DNA of 20,244 nt, from assembly GCA_016649795.1 (NCBI GenBank), contig JAENWZ010000007.1, positions 1-20,244 on the forward strand, given 5' to 3'. This document shows positions 1 through 6,808 of this stretch, one piece after another; the first letter of the stretch is position 1; each line of letters begins with the position of its first letter. Position numbers and translations under genes: made by a program. Origin of the DNA: Proteiniphilum sp. Lineage in GTDB: Bacteria; Bacteroidota; Bacteroidia; Bacteroidales; Dysgonomonadaceae. The notes under the pieces were generated by a model, which was given only the letters and a program-made list of their open reading frames with translations, ran no database searches and was not told where the DNA came from.

Positions 1-1
1 G

Positions 2-244
2 GCGATGGCTTGCGGCACCCCCTGTGTCGGGTTCGAGACCGGCGGCATTCCCGAAATGATTACACACGGGAAGAACGGTTATGTGGCGAGATACAAAGAT
101 GCGGAAGATCTGGCTTCAGGCATTCTCCGCACATTGTACGGGCAAGACCCTGAAATTGTTTCGTCTGATGCCCGTAACACTGTATTGTCGGAATATAGTC
201 AGGAAAAAGTTGCAAACCAATACATGGAAATCTATGCAAACTGA
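2..244 (+). CDS. Glycosyltransferase family 4 (GT4), C-terminal fragment cut by window edge
   Basis: Only the last 80 or so residues are present; the reading frame is already open at the first base. The fragment begins AMACGTPCVGFETGGIPEMI, the classic C-terminal GT-B signature of GT4 (RfaG/WcaL-like) enzymes, in which an acidic residue just upstream of the AMACGTPVV segment and the GGIPE loop bind the nucleotide-sugar donor. It is followed by the usual NGYVARYKDAEDLASGI helix and a short tail. By family knowledge it transfers a sugar from a nucleotide donor in the cytoplasm during capsule, O-antigen or exopolysaccharide assembly; the acceptor cannot be inferred. The stop overlaps the likely start of the next gene (methyltransferase) by about 11 bp, so the genes appear translationally coupled in a polysaccharide operon that begins outside the window. 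Confidence 0.88.
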   Translation, partial: AMACGTPCVGFETGGIPEMITHGKNGYVARYKDAEDLASGILRTLYGQDPEIVSSDARNTVLSEYSQEKVANQYMEIYAN

Positions 245-956
245 TAACAGGATGACCGACCGGGCACATTGGGATGCTTACTGGGCTAATTACAGGTACG
301 ATAAAATTCCTGACAAAGTGGTCTTTCAGAAATATATGAAAATGCTCCGCCGGGGAGACAGTTTTATTGAAATTGGCGGTTTTCCCGGTCTGTTCGCAGC
401 CTGGTTTTATAAACAGGGCATCACCGATGTTACCGTTCTGGATTTTCATATGGAGAGGGAGATTGTCCGCAAATTGGAGAAAATCAACGGATTAAAAGAA
501 GACAGCATACAATGCATCCATACCGATTTCTTCACCTTCAAATCGGAGAAAAAATACGATGTCGTATTTTCTTCAGGGTTTATTGAGCATTTTGAGGATA
601 CGAGAGATGTGATTAAAAGACATGTTGAGCTGCTTTCGGAAAATGGACAAATGCTGATCCTTATCCCCAACTTCCTGGGGTTGAACGGGAAAATACAACA
701 GAGACTGGATAAGGAAAACATAGATGCACACAACCTCCGTTCGATGGAGATTCGATCGCTTAAAGAGATGATGCGTTCGTTTAATCTACATGATGTGAAA
801 GTGGAATACATCGGAAAGCCTATGGTGTGGCTTGAACCTAAACCCGGGAACAGAAGCAAACAGAAATGGGTGAAATGTTTGAGTTATATCATCAAACTTT
901 TTCCTGTAAGAGGCAGGATGTTATCACCATTCATCGCCATATACGCTGCAAAATGA
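234..956 (+). CDS. Class I SAM-dependent methyltransferase, polysaccharide cluster
   Basis: About 240 residues with a Rossmann-type methyltransferase core (Methyltransf_11/23 type). Residues 44-52 (FIEIGGFPG) are motif I, the AdoMet-binding loop. VTVLDFH (about 66-72) ends the second strand with the ribose-contacting acidic residue. YDVVFSSGFIEHFED (about 108-122) is the motif IV/post-IV segment, and GQMLILIPNF follows as a further core strand. The frame is open upstream to position 81, but that extension overlaps the preceding glycosyltransferase. I chose the ATG at 234, which overlaps its stop by 11 bp; an ATG at 252 is equally possible. The stop overlaps the next glycosyltransferase start as ATGA. 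Context suggests it modifies a sugar or lipid-linked intermediate of a surface polysaccharide; the methyl acceptor is unknown. Confidence 0.85.
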   Translation: MQTDNRMTDRAHWDAYWANYRYDKIPDKVVFQKYMKMLRRGDSFIEIGGFPGLFAAWFYKQGITDVTVLDFHMEREIVRKLEKINGLKEDSIQCIHTDFFTFKSEKKYDVVFSSGFIEHFEDTRDVIKRHVELLSENGQMLILIPNFLGLNGKIQQRLDKENIDAHNLRSMEIRSLKEMMRSFNLHDVKVEYIGKPMVWLEPKPGNRSKQKWVKCLSYIIKLFPVRGRMLSPFIAIYAAK

Positions 957-1681
957 AAATGTTAACTGTCATTACCGTCACCTACAACGCTGAACCAACG
1001 CTTGAGCGAACGCTGAAAAGTGTCCTGGAGCAAACTTACCCCCATATCGAGCATCTGATTGTGGATGGGAAATCGAATGACGGAACACTGGCGCTCATCC
1101 AGCAATATGCAAATGAGAAGATGGTCTGGATAAGCGAACCGGACAACGGGCTCTACGATGCGATGAACAAAGCCGCGACGATGGCTCAGGGTGATTACCT
1201 CTGTTTTCTGAACGCGGGTGACACCTTCATCTCACCCGACAGCGTGGAGAGAATAATGCAATCGTTCGACAACGAGTATGCACCCGATATCATCTACGGT
1301 GAGACGGCGATAGTGGATGAAGTAGGCACCTTCCTTCATATGCGCCGCCTGAAGACTCCCGAGAAGCTCACATGGAAGAGCTTCAGGCAGGGAATGGTGG
1401 TGTGCCATCAGGCATTTATCGTGAAGAGAGAGCTGTTTGAGCCTTACGATCTCTCCTACCGTTTCTCGTCCGATTTCGACTGGTGCATCCGCATGATGAA
1501 GAGGGCGAAAACGAACCTAAACACCCGCCTCACCCTGATCAACTACCTGAATGAAGGGATGACCACCATCAACCGAAAGGCATCACTGAAGGAGCGCTAT
1601 CGCATCATGGCAAAATATTACGGTAAGCTTTCCACCTTTCTGCACCATCTTTGGTTTGTGGTGCGGGCGGTTGTAAAATAG
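953..1681 (+). CDS. Glycosyltransferase family 2 (GT-A fold)
   Basis: This is a 242-residue protein. LTVITVTYNAEPTLERTLKS at the N-terminus is the GT2 nucleotide-binding strand. DGKSNDGT (38-45) is the conserved DGxSxDGT loop. SEPDNGLYDAMNKA (61-74) and YLCFLNAGDTF (82-92) follow, the latter in the place of the metal-binding DXD motif, as in WcaA-like GT2 proteins. SSDFDWCIRMM near residue 180 fits the acceptor/catalytic region containing the ED-like acid. There is no obvious membrane segment, so it is likely cytoplasmic or peripheral. The frame extends upstream to 866, but the ATG at 953 overlaps the methyltransferase stop by 4 bp (ATGA) and starts exactly at the domain. It is the last gene of the polysaccharide cluster seen here. 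Donor and acceptor sugars cannot be told from sequence. Confidence 0.9.
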   Translation: MKMLTVITVTYNAEPTLERTLKSVLEQTYPHIEHLIVDGKSNDGTLALIQQYANEKMVWISEPDNGLYDAMNKAATMAQGDYLCFLNAGDTFISPDSVERIMQSFDNEYAPDIIYGETAIVDEVGTFLHMRRLKTPEKLTWKSFRQGMVVCHQAFIVKRELFEPYDLSYRFSSDFDWCIRMMKRAKTNLNTRLTLINYLNEGMTTINRKASLKERYRIMAKYYGKLSTFLHHLWFVVRAVVK

Positions 1682-1737
1682 ATTGATTCAGATTGATGAA
1701 TTCAGTGTTTCCTGTTCAAAGTTCGAGGTTAACAACA

Positions 1738-1796
1738 GCTGATTGCTGATTGCTGACCACTGACCGCTGACCGCTGATAACTGAAAGCTGATAACT
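1738..1796. repeat. Degenerate tandem heptamer repeat (GCTGAYY-like)
   Basis: Seven or eight imperfect copies run head to tail: GCTGATT, GCTGATT, GCTGACC, ACTGACC, GCTGACC, GCTGATAA, CTGAAA, GCTGATAACT. They fill the gap between the GT2 gene and the RNA methyltransferase. Upstream, GATTGA occurs twice at 1681-1697. The unit is too short and degenerate for a CRISPR and has no spacers. Read on the minus strand it gives a spurious open frame of the SxQLSxxS type, a familiar false ORF over such repeats. The function is unknown. Confidence 0.8.
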
Positions 1797-1801
1797 AACA
1801 A

Positions 1802-2347
1802 ATGAAAAGAAGAAAACTGAAACTGGAAGAGCTCAGCCGACTCAGTATTGAGGAGTTTCATGAGGCGGAGAAGATTCCGCTGGTAGTGGTGCTCGATAAC
1901 GTGCGGAGCCAGAACAATATCGGATCGGTATTCCGCACGAGCGACGCCTTTCGTGTGGAGGAGATACTGCTTTGCGGCATCACCGCCACACCTCCCAATG
2001 CAGAGATACACAAGACAGCTCTCGGAGCGGAAGATTCGGTGAAATGGCGCTACTTCGAAAACACCCTGACGGCCGTGGATGAGCTTCATGCCAGGGGTTA
2101 CACGGTCTTCTCTGTAGAGCAGGCCGAAAACAGCCTCTCGCTGGAGCACCTCACGCCGGAGAGAAACCGCAGCTATGCCGTGATCCTCGGGCACGAGGTA
2201 CATGGCGTACAGCAATCAGTGGTGGATGCCTCTGACGGATGCATCGAGATACCGCAATATGGCACGAAACACTCCCTCAATGTCTCAGTGACAGCGGGGA
2301 TCGTACTGTGGGATTTTTTCAAGGGTTTGAAACAGACACGCAGGTAA
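1802..2347 (+). CDS. SpoU/TrmH-family (SPOUT) RNA 2'-O-methyltransferase
   Basis: This 181-residue protein has all three SPOUT motifs. Motif 1 is DNVRSQNNIGSVFRTSDAF (32-50), with the catalytic/substrate Arg and Asn. Motif 2 is ILGHEVHGV (128-136). Motif 3 is IEIPQYGTKHSLNVSVT (148-164), which forms the knotted AdoMet pocket. The family methylates a ribose 2'-OH in tRNA or 23S rRNA in the cytoplasm. The N-terminus has only about 25 basic residues and no L30e-like substrate domain. It therefore resembles the short TrmH/TrmL-like members rather than RlmB, but the target nucleotide cannot be assigned. Its stop is 49 bp from the convergent lpxH stop. No clear Bacteroidota promoter is visible in the repeat-filled upstream gap. 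Confidence 0.9.
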   Translation: MKRRKLKLEELSRLSIEEFHEAEKIPLVVVLDNVRSQNNIGSVFRTSDAFRVEEILLCGITATPPNAEIHKTALGAEDSVKWRYFENTLTAVDELHARGYTVFSVEQAENSLSLEHLTPERNRSYAVILGHEVHGVQQSVVDASDGCIEIPQYGTKHSLNVSVTAGIVLWDFFKGLKQTRR

Positions 2348-2396
2348 AAAGCTGGCAGGAAGCAGGCAGTAATCTGCAAGAGAGGCGGTTAATAGT

Positions 2397-3140
2397 TTAT
2401 GTATAAGCCCTCTCCAGCTTCACACTTTCGCCATCATACACCGCATAGGAAAAATAAGTTATCCAGTCGCCCAGGATGATGATGTTTGAATGTTCCGCGA
2501 TGGGCAGATCGAGCAGAATATGGCGATGCCCAAAAATAAAGTAATTGAGATCGGGCAGCTCTTTCAGTTTTTGCTTTGAGAAACGGATCAGATACTCTTT
2601 CTCTTCACCCAGGTAATCCGCTATCCCACCGTTCTCACGACTGCTATTCGACCAGTTGTGTGCCAGCGGTATCGTCCATCGCGGATGGATGGCCGAGAAA
2701 CATCTCCGCAGGAACCTGCTGTGAAAGATCTTTCGCAGCAGGTGAAACGATCGGGATTCATCTCCCAGTCCGTCGCCATGCGCAAGGAAAAACCGCTTCC
2801 CTCCCATCTCCCTGATGAAAGGCTCAAAGTGCAGTATCATCCCGCACTCTTTGGAGAGATAGTCTGTAAGCCAGATATCGTGATTACCGATGAAAAAATG
2901 TACCTCCACACCACTGTCGGTCAGCTCCGCCAGCTTCCCGAGAATACGGGTGAACCCTTTGGGTACCACATGCCTGTACTCATACCAGTAATCGAAGATA
3001 TCGCCCAGGAGGTAAATCGCCTCAGCCTCCTGCTTCACACTGTCAAGCCAGCGGCACATCTTTCGTTCCGTCTCCACGGAGTCGGCGTGTGATGTTGAGC
3101 CCAGATGGGCATCGGAGAGGAAGTAGATTTTTTTGCTCAC
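2397..3140 (-). CDS. lpxH: UDP-2,3-diacylglucosamine diphosphatase (LpxH-like)
   Basis: This is a 247-residue calcineurin-like metallophosphoesterase. Metal-ligand motifs appear in order: DAHLG (D10, H12), GDIFDYWYEY (D47, with the FDxWxE extension typical of LpxH), GNHD (N86, H87), AHGDG (H121) and GHRH (H205, H207). By family knowledge it hydrolyses UDP-2,3-diacylglucosamine to 2,3-diacyl-GlcN-1-phosphate (lipid X) plus UMP at the inner face of the inner membrane, the fourth step of lipid A synthesis. There is no signal peptide, consistent with a peripheral cytoplasmic enzyme. It starts 31 bp after the DUF59 gene and is the last gene of the radC-DUF59-lpxH unit. No strong terminator is visible in the short convergent gap. 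A generic phosphoesterase is the alternative, but the full LpxH motif set argues against it. Confidence 0.85.
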   Translation of the reverse strand: MSKKIYFLSDAHLGSTSHADSVETERKMCRWLDSVKQEAEAIYLLGDIFDYWYEYRHVVPKGFTRILGKLAELTDSGVEVHFFIGNHDIWLTDYLSKECGMILHFEPFIREMGGKRFFLAHGDGLGDESRSFHLLRKIFHSRFLRRCFSAIHPRWTIPLAHNWSNSSRENGGIADYLGEEKEYLIRFSKQKLKELPDLNYFIFGHRHILLDLPIAEHSNIIILGDWITYFSYAVYDGESVKLERAYT

Positions 3141-3171
3141 GGTTACTCTTTTCTGAATCTTATCACCCCCA

Positions 3172-3489
3172 TCACATCATCCCCAGTTCCAAAAGCGCCT
3201 CTTCACTTAGCATCGAGCGGTCCCAGGGCGGTTCAAACGTGAGATTGAGATCTAACTTGTTTATCTCAGGGATAGATTCCACCTTCAGTTGTACATCCAT
3301 CAGGATAAAGTCGGCAGCGGGGCAGCTGGGTGAGGTGAAAGTCATTTCAATGGTAACATTATTATTTTCATCTACATCCACATCGTAGATCAGTCCCAGA
3401 TCGTAGATGTTCACCGGGATCTCCGGGTCGTACACCGTGCGTAGCATGACCACTATCTTATCTTGTAAAGCTTGTAATTCTTCGTTCAT
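3172..3489 (-). CDS. MIP18/DUF59-family Fe-S cluster assembly protein (SufT/PaaD-like)
   Basis: This is a 105-residue single-domain protein. It has the DUF59 signature VYDPEIPVNIYDLGLIYDVD (19-38), the conserved MTFTSPSCPAAD loop (49-60) with the reactive C56, and the FEPPWDRSMLSEEALLELG tail. By family knowledge these proteins help mature or deliver iron-sulfur clusters in the cytoplasm, as SufT, PaaD and eukaryotic CIA2/MIP18 do; the family is often found in suf clusters. No suf genes are adjacent here: it sits between radC (52 bp upstream) and lpxH (31 bp downstream) on the same strand. The biochemical partner is therefore not indicated by context. Length is normal for a standalone DUF59 protein. 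Confidence 0.88.
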   Translation of the reverse strand: MNEELQALQDKIVVMLRTVYDPEIPVNIYDLGLIYDVDVDENNNVTIEMTFTSPSCPAADFILMDVQLKVESIPEINKLDLNLTFEPPWDRSMLSEEALLELGMM

Positions 3490-3541
3490 AATCTCTCTGT
3501 TTTGTTATTAAACCGATTTTACGGTATATTGTTTACTCCAC

Positions 3542-4231
3542 TCAGATGATTCCTTCATCGGCGAAGCTGTAATAGCTGTCGCCGCAGACGATAATATGGT
3601 CGAGCAGCGTGATATCCATCCACTGGGCAGCCTCTTTGAGTTTCTTCGAGATGTGCGTGTCCTGGGGGCTGGGACTGCAGTTTCCCGAGGGGTGATTGTG
3701 TGCCAGGATGATGCCTGACGCGTAATGGCCGAGCGCTTCACGCAGGATCAGACGGACATCCACCACCGTTCCCGAGATGCCACCACGACTCACCTGTATG
3801 GTTGAGAGCACCTTGTTAGACCGGTCTGTCAGCATCGCCCATGTCTCTTCATGATTGAGATCTGAAAGGAGTGGGAAAAAATGGTCGTAGGCATCACGCG
3901 AGGAGGAGATTTTCCTCCTCGAGTTCGTCTCGCTTGCTTTTCTCCGTCTGCCCAGCTCCAGCGCAGCGATTACCGAGACCGCTTTCGCCTCACCAATCCC
4001 CCTGAAGTTTTGCACCAGATCGGTCACACCCATCCTTCCCAGCCTGTTGAGGTCGTTCTCTGCCTTCAGCAGGATGCGCTTGCTCAGCTCCACCGCACTC
4101 TCCCTGTCGTTACCCGACCCTATAAGGATAGCAATCAACTCGGAGTCTGAAAGGGTAGAGACACCTTTCAGCAACAGTTTCTCCCGCGGACGGTCTTCCT
4201 CCGCCCATTGTTTGATGCTTAACTTACTCAT
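3542..4231 (-). CDS. radC: RadC-family JAB/MPN domain protein
   Basis: This 229-residue protein has the usual RadC architecture. An N-terminal helix-hairpin-helix region (about 20-95) includes FRGIGEAKA. A C-terminal JAMM/JAB metalloprotease-like domain follows, with an acidic residue at E129 and HNHPSGNCSPSPQD (178-191), the HxHPS...SxxD zinc-binding signature. The JAMM residues are complete. Historically it was called a DNA repair protein, but the biochemical role of RadC is unresolved. It is cytoplasmic with no membrane segment. It is the first gene of a minus-strand unit continuing into DUF59 and lpxH, with a good promoter just upstream. The chromosomal setting among housekeeping genes, with no transposase or anti-restriction genes nearby, argues against a mobile-element RadC. 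Confidence 0.92.
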   Translation of the reverse strand: MSKLSIKQWAEEDRPREKLLLKGVSTLSDSELIAILIGSGNDRESAVELSKRILLKAENDLNRLGRMGVTDLVQNFRGIGEAKAVSVIAALELGRRRKASETNSRRKISSSRDAYDHFFPLLSDLNHEETWAMLTDRSNKVLSTIQVSRGGISGTVVDVRLILREALGHYASGIILAHNHPSGNCSPSPQDTHISKKLKEAAQWMDITLLDHIIVCGDSYYSFADEGII

Positions 4232-4259
4232 GCTGCTTCATTTCCGGAGTAAAACGAAA

Positions 4260-4290
4260 CAAATATACGAAGATTTTTCTGCAGATGAAA
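4260..4290 (-). promoter_or_regulatory. Bacteroidota-type promoter for the radC operon
   Basis: On the minus strand the -7 box is TATATTTG (4260-4267), a perfect match to TAnnTTTG. A 19-nt spacer separates it from TTTC (4287-4290), three of four bases of the -33 TTTG box. Transcription would start near 4253, about 20 nt before the radC ATG. Assignment is by consensus only. Confidence 0.6.
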
Positions 4291-4422
4291 CAGCTTCCTT
4301 TACAAACTTTATTGTTCATCTCCGCAGTTCTCTCATCACCATCATCCGGCAGTGCCATTTAATTCACCTGGAAGTGGTTTGAGAAACGAATCGACCAGAT
4401 GAATTCCGGATAACTAAAAAAA

Positions 4423-5868
4423 TCAATCCACCACATTCTTTCTTCCGGGGAATAGATAGGAAAAAAATAGGAAGACAACGGCTGATGCGGAGATACCGAA
4501 TATATTGGGATCCAGACCAAAGGGCAGTCCGACAGATAAAGCGGTGAGCGTAAGCGTTGTGCCCCCGCCAATGATCATTGCCCAGAAGGCAGCAACAGCA
4601 CTGCCGCGCTTCCAGTAGAAAGCACCCAGCACGGGAATGAAGAGGCCGCTCACCATAAAGGCGTATGAGTGGAGCATCAGATCCAGCACATTCTCCATCT
4701 GCAGGGCAATCAGCAATGCCAGGACACCTATGATGAAGGTAATAAGCTGTGATAGCAACAGGGTGTACCTCTGTCCTTTAGGCAGCTTGAAAAGCTTTTG
4801 TAGGATATCTGTCTGCACGTTGCCCGAGGCAGCCATCAGGCAGCTGTCGGCAGTAGACATGACGGCGGAGAAGTAGGCTGACATCATCAGCCCCATCAGC
4901 CCGACGGGGAGTATGGTTCTGAGAAGCAAAGGCAGCCCCATTTCGGCATCCATCGCACTACCCCGGGTGTAATCCATATAGGCAAACATCCCATTTTCAA
5001 AAGCAACCCTGGCAAAAAGACCAAGGATTACGCCCATAAAAGCCATAATAGGCCACTCGAAAATGCTCGCAATATACCATGCCTTTTGCGCCTCTTTGGC
5101 TGTTCGGGTAGCATATATACGTTGGTAAAGGGTCATACCCACAAACCAGATGGGGATGATGGTGACAGCCCAGTTGACCAGGGTTTGCCACTCTACGTTG
5201 TTCAGCGTCAGGAATTCGTCAGGGAGTGTTGCGCGGATTGCCTCCATCCCTCCGATAGCGTGATAACCCAATGGTATGCCGATAAACACAAGCCCTCCCA
5301 TCAGAATGAGCCATTGAACAGTATCGGTATAGATCACCGCTTTTAATCCGCCCATCACGGTGTAACCCACCGCAATGACTCCCATAATGATGAGGGCGCT
5401 GTTCATCTCCAGCCCCTGGAAGGATGCCGATGCCAGCTTCGCTCCGGCGAGCAGCTGTGAGCTGGTGAACCCGATATATCCGATGGCAGATATCACACCG
5501 GCCAGCAACGCTACCCTCGGACTGTAGAAATGTTCGAACAACTGCGGGAAAGTGAAGAGCTTAAGTCGTGATGCCACCTTACTGGCTTTGGGAATAAGAA
5601 ACACAGCACTCAGCCATGCACCCACCAGGCCGGTAAAGAGCATCCATGAACCTGACAGCCCCATTCAAAACCCCAGTCCACCCAGTCCTATTGAAAAACC
5701 ACCTCCCACATCGGTGGCAACAACAGAGAGTCCCACGTGATACTTGCTCATCTTACGCCCACCAACGTAGTAATCGTCGGCATTTTTATTCTTTTTCAGA
5801 AAATAAAAACCGACACCCAGCATAATGAGCATGTAAACCACAAAAATAAGGATGTCAATAATATGCAT
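4423..5868 (-). pseudogene. Sodium:solute symporter (SSS family) interrupted by an in-frame TGA
   Basis: Translated through one stop, this is a 481-residue sodium:solute symporter, a normal family length. Codons 1-67 give the first transmembrane helix, the NADDYYVGGRKMSK loop and VVATDVGGGFSIGLGGLGF, the sodium-binding helix. Codon 68 is TGA (5665-5667), and the same frame resumes at once with MGLSGSWMLFTGLVGAWLSA for 413 codons, including FTFPQLFEHFYSPRVA, GGLKAVIYTDTVQ and about ten further membrane segments. There is no frameshift or second stop. A point nonsense mutation, a sequencing error or stop-codon reinitiation (the next codon is ATG) could each explain it. The gene keeps a strong promoter upstream, suggesting the lesion is recent if real. 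The substrate is unknown. The gap of about 190 bp to radC holds the radC promoter, and I see no clear terminator in it. Confidence 0.85.
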
Positions 5869-5977
5869 AATTGTTCATTTTGCTGCGAGAGATAATAAGA
5901 TAGAATTAGCGATGCAGCGTTAGTAAAATATAGATTAAATTCCGTTTGAAGAATGATCACAGAGGATAACCTGTTTA

Positions 5978-6008
5978 CAAATATACAATTTTGAGGAAAA
6001 AAGACAAA
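5978..6008 (-). promoter_or_regulatory. Bacteroidota-type promoter for the sodium:solute symporter
   Basis: On the minus strand the -7 box is TATATTTG (5978-5985), a perfect TAnnTTTG. A 19-nt spacer separates it from a perfect TTTG -33 box (6005-6008). The predicted transcript starts near 5971, leaving a leader of about 100 nt before the symporter ATG at 5868. The -33 box abuts the U-tract of the efp terminator. Consensus match only. Confidence 0.65.
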
Positions 6009-6046
6009 AAAAAAAGAAGAAGCATTTGATTTAATGCCTCTCCTCT
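6005..6046 (-). terminator. Probable intrinsic terminator of efp
   Basis: Reading the minus strand just after the efp stop, GCATT and AATGC arms (6033-6037 and 6022-6026) form a stem. One mismatch separates it from a further AGA/TCT extension. The hairpin is followed by a run of ten T residues (6006-6015). The stem is short, but the long U-tract makes a terminator plausible. Confidence 0.55.
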
Positions 6047-6077
6047 TCACTTTCGTTTGTTAATATTATCCTTCTTG

Positions 6078-6644
6078 TCAATCTCTTACACGCTCTACAT
6101 AAGATCCGTTACGCGTATCAATCTTTATCTTCTCTCCTTCATTGATAAAGAGCGGCACACGCACCTCTGCACCTGTTTCAACGGTGGCGGGCTTAAGCGT
6201 GTTGGTAGCCGTATCACCTCTTATTCCCGGCTCGGTGTAGGTGATTTCCAGCACAACATGTGTCGGCATCTCGGCAGTGAGGATCGTTCCGCTCTCGGCA
6301 TGAATCTGCACTTCCACCACATCACCCTCTTTCAAAAACTTAACACCTTCGATCTGCTCTTCAGCGATAGGTATCTGCTCGAATGTTTCGGTGTTCATGA
6401 AATTATATCCCATATCATCGCGATAGAGGTATTGAAATGAACGGCGTTCAATACGCACCTCGTCCACCTTCACCCCCGAGTTGAAGGTCTTATCGAGCAC
6501 GCGCCCCGTAGTTACATTCTTCAGCTTGGTACGAACGAAAGCTGCACCTTTTCCCGGTTTGACATGAAGAAATTCAACGATCACATAATATTGCCCATCT
6601 AGATCGATGCACATCCCGTTTCTGAAATCAGCAGTTGTTGCCAT
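6078..6644 (-). CDS. efp: Translation elongation factor P
   Basis: This 188-residue protein is full length for EF-P and has all three domains. The N-terminal KOW-like domain contains EFLHVKPGKGAAFVR (24-38), with the loop-tip Lys (K32) that many bacteria modify. Two OB-fold domains follow, ending in the EF-P C-terminal signature (GDTATNTLKPATVETGAEVRVP, near residues 142-163, then INEGEKIKIDTRNGSYVERV). EF-P binds between the ribosomal P and E sites and relieves stalling at consecutive prolines. No epmA or epmB is nearby, and the window does not show how K32 is modified. The gene stands alone with its own promoter and a likely terminator. Confidence 0.97.
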   Translation of the reverse strand: MATTADFRNGMCIDLDGQYYVIVEFLHVKPGKGAAFVRTKLKNVTTGRVLDKTFNSGVKVDEVRIERRSFQYLYRDDMGYNFMNTETFEQIPIAEEQIEGVKFLKEGDVVEVQIHAESGTILTAEMPTHVVLEITYTEPGIRGDTATNTLKPATVETGAEVRVPLFINEGEKIKIDTRNGSYVERVRD

Positions 6645-6686
6645 AAATTATTCTATAAAATTAGTCGTTATCAAATATTTAGAGCG

Positions 6687-6718
6687 CAAAAGTAGTTATT
6701 TCATCCGTAAAATGCAAA
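6687..6718 (-). promoter_or_regulatory. Bacteroidota-type promoter for efp
   Basis: On the minus strand a perfect -33 TTTG (6715-6718), a 20-nt spacer and a perfect -7 box TACTTTTG (6687-6694) precede efp. The predicted start is near 6681, about 37 nt before the ATG. This is the best promoter match in the window. Confidence 0.7.
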
Positions 6719-6755
6719 TGATTATGCATCAGGCTTAATGAAAGGATAAGAAATA

Positions 6756-6790
6756 GTTTGCCCCGTCATAACGAATATAACGGGGCAAAC
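6756..6790 (-). terminator. Perfect 11-bp hairpin downstream of the NCS2 permease
   Basis: Arms GTTTGCCCCGT (6756-6766) and ACGGGGCAAAC (6780-6790) are perfectly complementary, with a 13-nt loop. It lies 18 bp beyond the stop of the permease gene in its direction of transcription. The flank on that side is only moderately T-rich (TATTTCTTA), so it may be a terminator with a weak U-tract or a 3'-end stabilising stem. The arms are not palindromic enough internally to be an obvious protein operator. Confidence 0.6.
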
Positions 6791-6808
6791 TTTCAAAGAT
6801 GAGTTTAT

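Noticed and set aside
81..233. Extended N-terminus for the methyltransferase starting at 81
   Set aside because: The extension overlaps the conserved end of the glycosyltransferase in another frame and does not look like a methyltransferase N-terminus. ATG 234 or 252 gives the expected length.
1738..1796. CRISPR array
   Set aside because: The units are 7 bp, degenerate and contiguous without spacers, and no cas genes are present.
1688..2215. Minus-strand open frame of about 175 codons
   Set aside because: It is antisense to the RNA methyltransferase gene, and its C-terminal part is the translated heptamer repeat (QLSAVSGQWSAIS), a well-known false ORF pattern.
5665..5667. TGA as selenocysteine or as a reassigned sense codon
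   Set aside because: TGA terminates several intact genes here. The codon is followed by an ordinary transporter sequence, I see no hairpin resembling a SECIS element just downstream, and Sec in this transporter family would be unexpected. A mutation or reinitiation is simpler.
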